The position numbers and the translations under genes were made by a program. Shown piece by piece: positions 22,755 to 24,041 of a stretch of 24,041 nucleotides of DNA (position 1 is the stretch's first letter; every line of letters begins with the position of its first letter). Below the pieces are notes generated by a model, which did not search any database, had not been told where the DNA came from, and worked only from the letters and a program-made list of their open reading frames with translations. The DNA is from an uncultured Clostridia bacterium (lineage in GTDB: Bacteria > Bacillota > Clostridia > Christensenellales > CAG-917), in contig CAKQMI010000031.1 of NCBI GenBank assembly GCA_934254835.1, positions 1 to 24,041 on the forward strand, in the 5' to 3' direction.

Positions 22755-24014
22755 TTAATATGCATCGTTAAGAAGTTTGATACCATCAATTCTTACATCA
22801 AAGTAAGGTGCCGAACGATATTTGGACTCATTGAATATACCATTTACAACAACGAACGTATCGGGAGTGAATTTTTCATCGGTGTCAACGTCTGCTTTGT
22901 AGTTGGTAAGTTTTTTACTGTTCACGGTGATGTAGTTGTCTTTTTTAAGGTCAAATACGTTAATGGTACCGTTCTTAAGACCTTCAATTGCGGCTTCGAT
23001 TGCTTTTTTGGTGCCAGGGGCTGCTTTTTCTTCGTTGAGTTTAAGAACTTCGACAGAGCCTGTAGCAAGGTCGCCCGTCCAGTCAAAACCAAGAGCGGTC
23101 ACACCGTTGATTGCACAATTGATAATGTATGTGAAGTAAGGAGCCCAATTGATTTTGGAACCAATTAAGTACGTATTGGGGCAGGCTTCTTCCGTGCTGA
23201 TGTTGTAAGTAACGTTGGGAACGCCAGCTTTTTCACAAGCGTTAGGTGCGCCCATGGAGTCTGCGTGTTGGCTGATAAGTTTGCAACCGTTAGCAATAAG
23301 CGTTTCTGCCGCATCTCCTTCTTTTTTCGGATCATACCAACTGCCGGTGAATTTTACTTCCATTGTGACATTGGGGCAGACGGATTTTGCGCCAAGATAG
23401 AAAGAGGTGTAGCCCGAGATAACTTCCGCATAGGTGTATGCGCCGACGTAACCCATTTTGGCTTCTTCTGCCGTAGCGATATCGCCTTGTGCCATTGCAT
23501 TAAGTTTCATACCTGCGGCAATGCCTGCAAGGTAACGACCTTCGTAAATGGAAGCGAATGCATTGTAGAAGTTGGGTTGAAGTTCGGTGTGAGCGGTCGT
23601 GCCGGTAGCATGGCAGAAACGAACGTTGGGGAACTCCTTAGCAGCCTTCAGCAAGAACGGTTCGTGACCGAAGCTGTCGCCAAAAATAACGTTGCAACCT
23701 TTTTCGACAAGTTCTGCAGCGGCATCGTAGCATGCGTCGCTTTCGGCAATGTTCGATTTGATGATAAGTTGTTCATCTTTAAGCCCAAGGGCTTTGACCG
23801 CGGCTCTTGCAGCGTCGATAAAGTTTTTGTCATAGGTCGATTCTTCGCCGTGAAGAGTGATAAGACCAAATTTGATATTTTCTTTTGCGATAGGCTCAAA
23901 AGACGTAACTTTCGTGTCTTTCTTTGTGTCGTCTTTCTTACATGCGGTAAGACCGACTGCGAGTGCTGCAACCATCGCTACAACAAGGAAAATTGCAAGA
24001 ATTTTTTTCTTCAT
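22755..24014 (-). CDS. BMP-family substrate-binding lipoprotein
   Basis: A 419-residue extracytoplasmic binding protein of the BMP (Bmp/PnrA/NupN) family. Residues 1-24 are a lipoprotein signal peptide (KKK, hydrophobic stretch, lipobox LTAC with the lipidated Cys at 25). The mature part has the type 1 periplasmic fold: KFGLITLHG at its start, CNVIFGDSFGHEP, AGIAAGM, GYVGAYTYAEVISGY, FTGSWYDPKKE and LISQHADSMGAPNACEKAGV. The start at 24014 is set by GGAGGG seven bases upstream; an in-frame ATG at 24029 overlaps that site. It heads the importer operon; its promoter lies outside the window. The family binds purine nucleosides in several bacteria; the substrate here is inferred. Confidence 0.93.
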   Translation of the reverse strand: MKKKILAIFLVVAMVAALAVGLTACKKDDTKKDTKVTSFEPIAKENIKFGLITLHGEESTYDKNFIDAARAAVKALGLKDEQLIIKSNIAESDACYDAAAELVEKGCNVIFGDSFGHEPFLLKAAKEFPNVRFCHATGTTAHTELQPNFYNAFASIYEGRYLAGIAAGMKLNAMAQGDIATAEEAKMGYVGAYTYAEVISGYTSFYLGAKSVCPNVTMEVKFTGSWYDPKKEGDAAETLIANGCKLISQHADSMGAPNACEKAGVPNVTYNISTEEACPNTYLIGSKINWAPYFTYIINCAINGVTALGFDWTGDLATGSVEVLKLNEEKAAPGTKKAIEAAIEGLKNGTINVFDLKKDNYITVNSKKLTNYKADVDTDEKFTPDTFVVVNGIFNESKYRSAPYFDVRIDGIKLLNDAY

Positions 24015-24021
24015 TATGAAA

Positions 24022-24027
24022 CCCTCC
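24022..24027 (-). promoter_or_regulatory. Ribosome binding site that sets the binding-protein start
   Basis: GGAGGG on the minus strand, seven bases before the ATG at 24014. The upstream ATG at 24029 is part of the same ATGGAGGG string and is unlikely to be used. Confidence 0.8.
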
Positions 24028-24041
24028 ATATATTTTGCCGT

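Overview
The window looks like a chromosomal piece of a low-to-mid GC Firmicute, most likely an uncultured Clostridia-type bacterium. This is inferred from near-consensus sigma-A promoters (TTGACA, 17 bp, TATAAT), AGGAGG-type ribosome binding sites, a CCA-encoding tRNA gene, a ThiT-type ECF thiamine transporter under a TPP riboswitch, an MnmM/YtqB-family tRNA methylase, a BMP-type ABC importer and a YDG/MBG-domain lipoprotein. No phage, integrase, transposase or CRISPR array was seen. Nothing in the sequence alone names a genus.

Layout: 1-2178 (minus) is the 5' part of a large secreted lipoprotein that runs off the left edge. 2179-2814 is non-coding and carries a 14-copy tetranucleotide repeat and a cluster of nested palindromes. 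2815-6952 (minus) is a MarR-type regulator followed by both halves of a heterodimeric ABC exporter, with a strong promoter overlapped by a candidate MarR operator. 7131-8983 (minus) is a two-gene ABC-2 exporter. 9082-12691 (minus) holds lpd, lplA and a membrane-embedded M28 metallopeptidase. 12859-14751 is a thiamine-salvage locus: thiN (plus) converges on thiT (minus), the stop codons overlap, and thiT sits behind a TPP riboswitch with an intrinsic terminator. 14863-15642 (plus) is a short-chain dehydrogenase. 15706-17376 (minus) is a Na/Pi cotransporter with a PhoU-like tail. 17654-17729 is tRNA-Thr(GGT), followed by about 430 bp of tandem hairpin-rich repeats whose ends copy the tRNA 3' end. 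18192-18740 (minus) is mnmM. 18818-24014 (minus) is a four-gene BMP-type importer operon (binding protein, double ATPase, two permeases).

How the genes work together: the two exporter systems look like efflux or detoxification modules, one under MarR control. Lpd and LplA belong to lipoate-dependent metabolism, but their partner complex is not in the window. ThiT imports thiamine and ThiN converts it to TPP, which the riboswitch senses. The BMP operon probably imports nucleosides.

The most notable points are the repeat array after tRNA-Thr, where two copies show compensatory base changes in a stem; the (GCAA)14 microsatellite upstream of the lipoprotein; the ThiT with an extra five-helix N-terminal domain; the altered active-site motif in ThiN; and promoters that place the start of transcription at the start codon of thiN and mnmM (leaderless mRNAs). 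I did not find a convincing wholly new multi-gene system.
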